Below the pieces are notes generated by a model. It was not told the DNA's origin. It saw nothing but the letters and a program-made list of their open reading frames with translations, and made no database searches. From assembly GCA_963575745.1 (NCBI GenBank), contig CAUYUJ010016059.1, forward strand, positions 852,849-916,848: 64,000 nucleotides of DNA. Reading direction: 5' to 3'. Origin of the DNA: Prorocentrum cordatum. Its lineage: Eukaryota > Sar > Dinophyceae > Prorocentrales > Prorocentraceae. The stretch's first letter is position 1, and each line of letters starts with the position of its first letter. Shown here in pieces: positions 62,216 to 64,000 of this stretch. Both the position numbers and the translations under genes were made by a program.

Positions 62216-64000
62216 TTTGGCCGCCCTGCTCCGGGACACTGACTCGCGCCGCCTTGCTCGGGGACATGGAACACCGACGGGACATCGACGGGACACCCAC
62301 GGGACACCGACGCGCCACCGACGGGACACCCCCGGCCACCGCGCGCTGGGGGGGGAGGGGCGGACAACGGGCTCCACAGCCCCTGGCCACGGCGGCATCA
62401 CAGCTTGCGCGCGCCTGCGCAGCTTCGCCTCGCCTACACGCACGATGCGAACACGAAACCGAGACCGACTTTTCAGTGGGGGCCTCTCCGTTCCACTGCG
62501 ATCTCCCCCTCTCAACCACCGACCACATAGATTGTACCATATAGCTTGCTAGAAACACCCTGTTTGGGGACCACGCTTACTAACATGATGAGCAATTGGA
62601 GAAGGAGCGGGTGGAAGGGGAAAATATGGATACTACTTATCATTATAATGATGGGGAGGGTGAACCAGCCGACGATGGTGACTAGGACCACCATGGACCA
62701 GATTTGCCATGACAGTGGAGAAGTTTGCGCACGGAGCATGTGGAGGGAGATTCTGGTGGTGGTGGCGGCTATGACGGTGATTTCGAGGAAACGTACTTAG
62801 CAGGAGAAACGTGAGGATGACTAGGGGGAGCATCATGACGATGGCTGTACTGGATGAGTGTGTGACGAGGGGTTGGAGGAGTGGGAGGAAACACGTGCAG
62901 AGGAGAAGGAATTGCGGTTATGACGAGAAGGTAAAGCAGGATGAGCAGGAGGATGACCAGGCTGATGGCGACTACGAAGAGCATGATATCAAAGAAAAGA
63001 TGATTATCAGGAGGAAGAGCTGGCGGAAGACGAGGATGAACACATCACGACACATGTCTTAAATGTGACCTCCGAGGGGGGGGGGGGGGCAAACGCTTGC
63101 CCCTCCCCTGCAGCTGGGAACCCAGACGGTTCACACAACATATTGGTACCAATTATGCATACCGCGGGGGGGGGAGTGGGAATGGAATCAAAAGTCTGGC
63201 CAGTGGCGGGGTCACGGCTCAGTGGGCTAAGAGCTTGTCCTCGTGGGGGCACTGAGGTGCCCCTGTATAAAAAGGGGAAACATGCACACAGCGGGCACGA
63301 CATTCCGAGCAAACGACCACGCAGTCGCACAAAGTCAACAGACGTGGAACTACATGCCGGTCAAGTTTCGCGAAGACAACGCCAGAGCAAGGAAGGAACA
63401 GAGGGACGCAGGGTACGGAAGAGATAGAGGAGTTCGCAGTTTGCCCAGCTCAGGGATGCAGGCACGTCTTGTGAGGAATTGGGGCTGGACCTGGCGCGAA
63501 CCTCGCTGACCGATGGCTGGCAATTCCCCCCCCCCCCGCCAACAGCCTCGACCCACGTCGACCTCGCAGGCCTTACCAAACCTCTCTCCGAAGACCTGCG
63601 CTGCTCACTTCGTGGGGCCAATTCGTACAATGGCGGGACTGCGGACACCAGGACACGTTGGGGCAGGGCAGCGTCATGGTGAGTTTACGGACGCAATGTC
63701 TTTGAAAACCACCCCCTTCTACCAGAAAGAAGGGATGGCCCCCCCTACGTAAGTACAGTCTCAATGTTGTTAACTCTGCGCATACGGCACAACGTCCCTT
63801 ACGTTCCTCCCTTCCCGCTGTTCTTCAATCACAATCCGTAGCTGCACTTACTGACTGCGATCAATGTAAAGCGTGTGAAAGAATACTGGTCCCCCCGGAC
63901 AGCCCGGACAACCCCTGCAACATTGAGACCACAATCGCACAATCGCCCTTGCACGTAATTGTGGCCAGCGATCGGGAGGGAGCACTGATGTGGCCAGTGA
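62216..64000. other. Gene-free end of the window
   Basis: 62255-62345 has GGGACACCGACG-type short repeats. 62520-62550 is a module D remnant. 62590-63060 is GA/TGA-rich. A G run lies at about 63077-63088 and a C run at about 63528-63537. No gene is recognised. Confidence 0.4.

Overview
The window looks like non-coding, repeat-dominated nuclear DNA of a dinoflagellate. The evidence is the type of retroelement present: a Ty1/copia element whose reverse transcriptase carries the RWVDI.KGD block, and LINE proteins with RNase H ahead of the endonuclease and a C-terminal GPPCETWS domain. I know both patterns from dinoflagellate genomes. The DNA is visibly GC-rich and full of degenerate minisatellites and microsatellites, with almost no host genes. 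Assignment to a genus is not possible from this sequence. I saw no rRNA, tRNA, CRISPR array, bacterial operon or intact DinoSL leader.

Layout. 1-4.9 kb: copies 1 and 2 of a dispersed minisatellite family (family A), GT/TATG microsatellites, a 146-bp MITE-like element at 3612-3757 and a small tandem array. 4.96-11.34 kb: a nearly complete minus-strand Ty1/copia element with 95-bp LTRs, a 5-bp target-site duplication, a primer-binding site and a polypurine tract. It interrupts an older protein-like reading frame. 12-21.5 kb: purine tracts, tandem arrays, a 10-11 bp palindromic minisatellite, a 63-bp satellite, a 106-bp satellite and family A copy 4. 21.5-24.6 kb: two decayed LINE fragments on the minus strand. 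25.6 kb: a 121-nt hairpin-capable unit. 28.5-29.7 kb: exons of a likely acyl-protein-thioesterase-like hydrolase, the only convincing host gene. 30-41 kb: gene-free repeats, including family A copy 5. 41.6-46.4 kb: long CCA, TATG and ATC microsatellites, a 90-bp satellite homologous to the 63-bp one but inverted, and family A copies 6 and 7. 46.6-55.3 kb: a long minus-strand LINE-like element with ORF1, RNase H, APE endonuclease, RT, zinc fingers and a methyltransferase-like domain, broken by several frameshifts. 55.3-64 kb: an AT-rich island and several degenerate tandem families.

How the parts relate. The copia and LINE coding regions contribute all the recognisable enzymes except the hydrolase. 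The remainder appears to have grown by spread of a few modular repeat families (A, the 63/90-bp satellite, the 106-bp satellite, a GCCTCGTGGGCGC module, a TTGCACCACA module and a CGCGCG module). These recur in several places, sometimes in the same order. Several sequence-unrelated families share a unit near 10-11 bp, the pitch of DNA.

Most promising leads: the LINE architecture and its methyltransferase-like C-terminal domain, the MITE with target-site duplication, family A with its conserved single-copy core, the inverted homologous satellites, and the helical-pitch periodicity. All homology statements come from reading motifs by eye; no database search was run.
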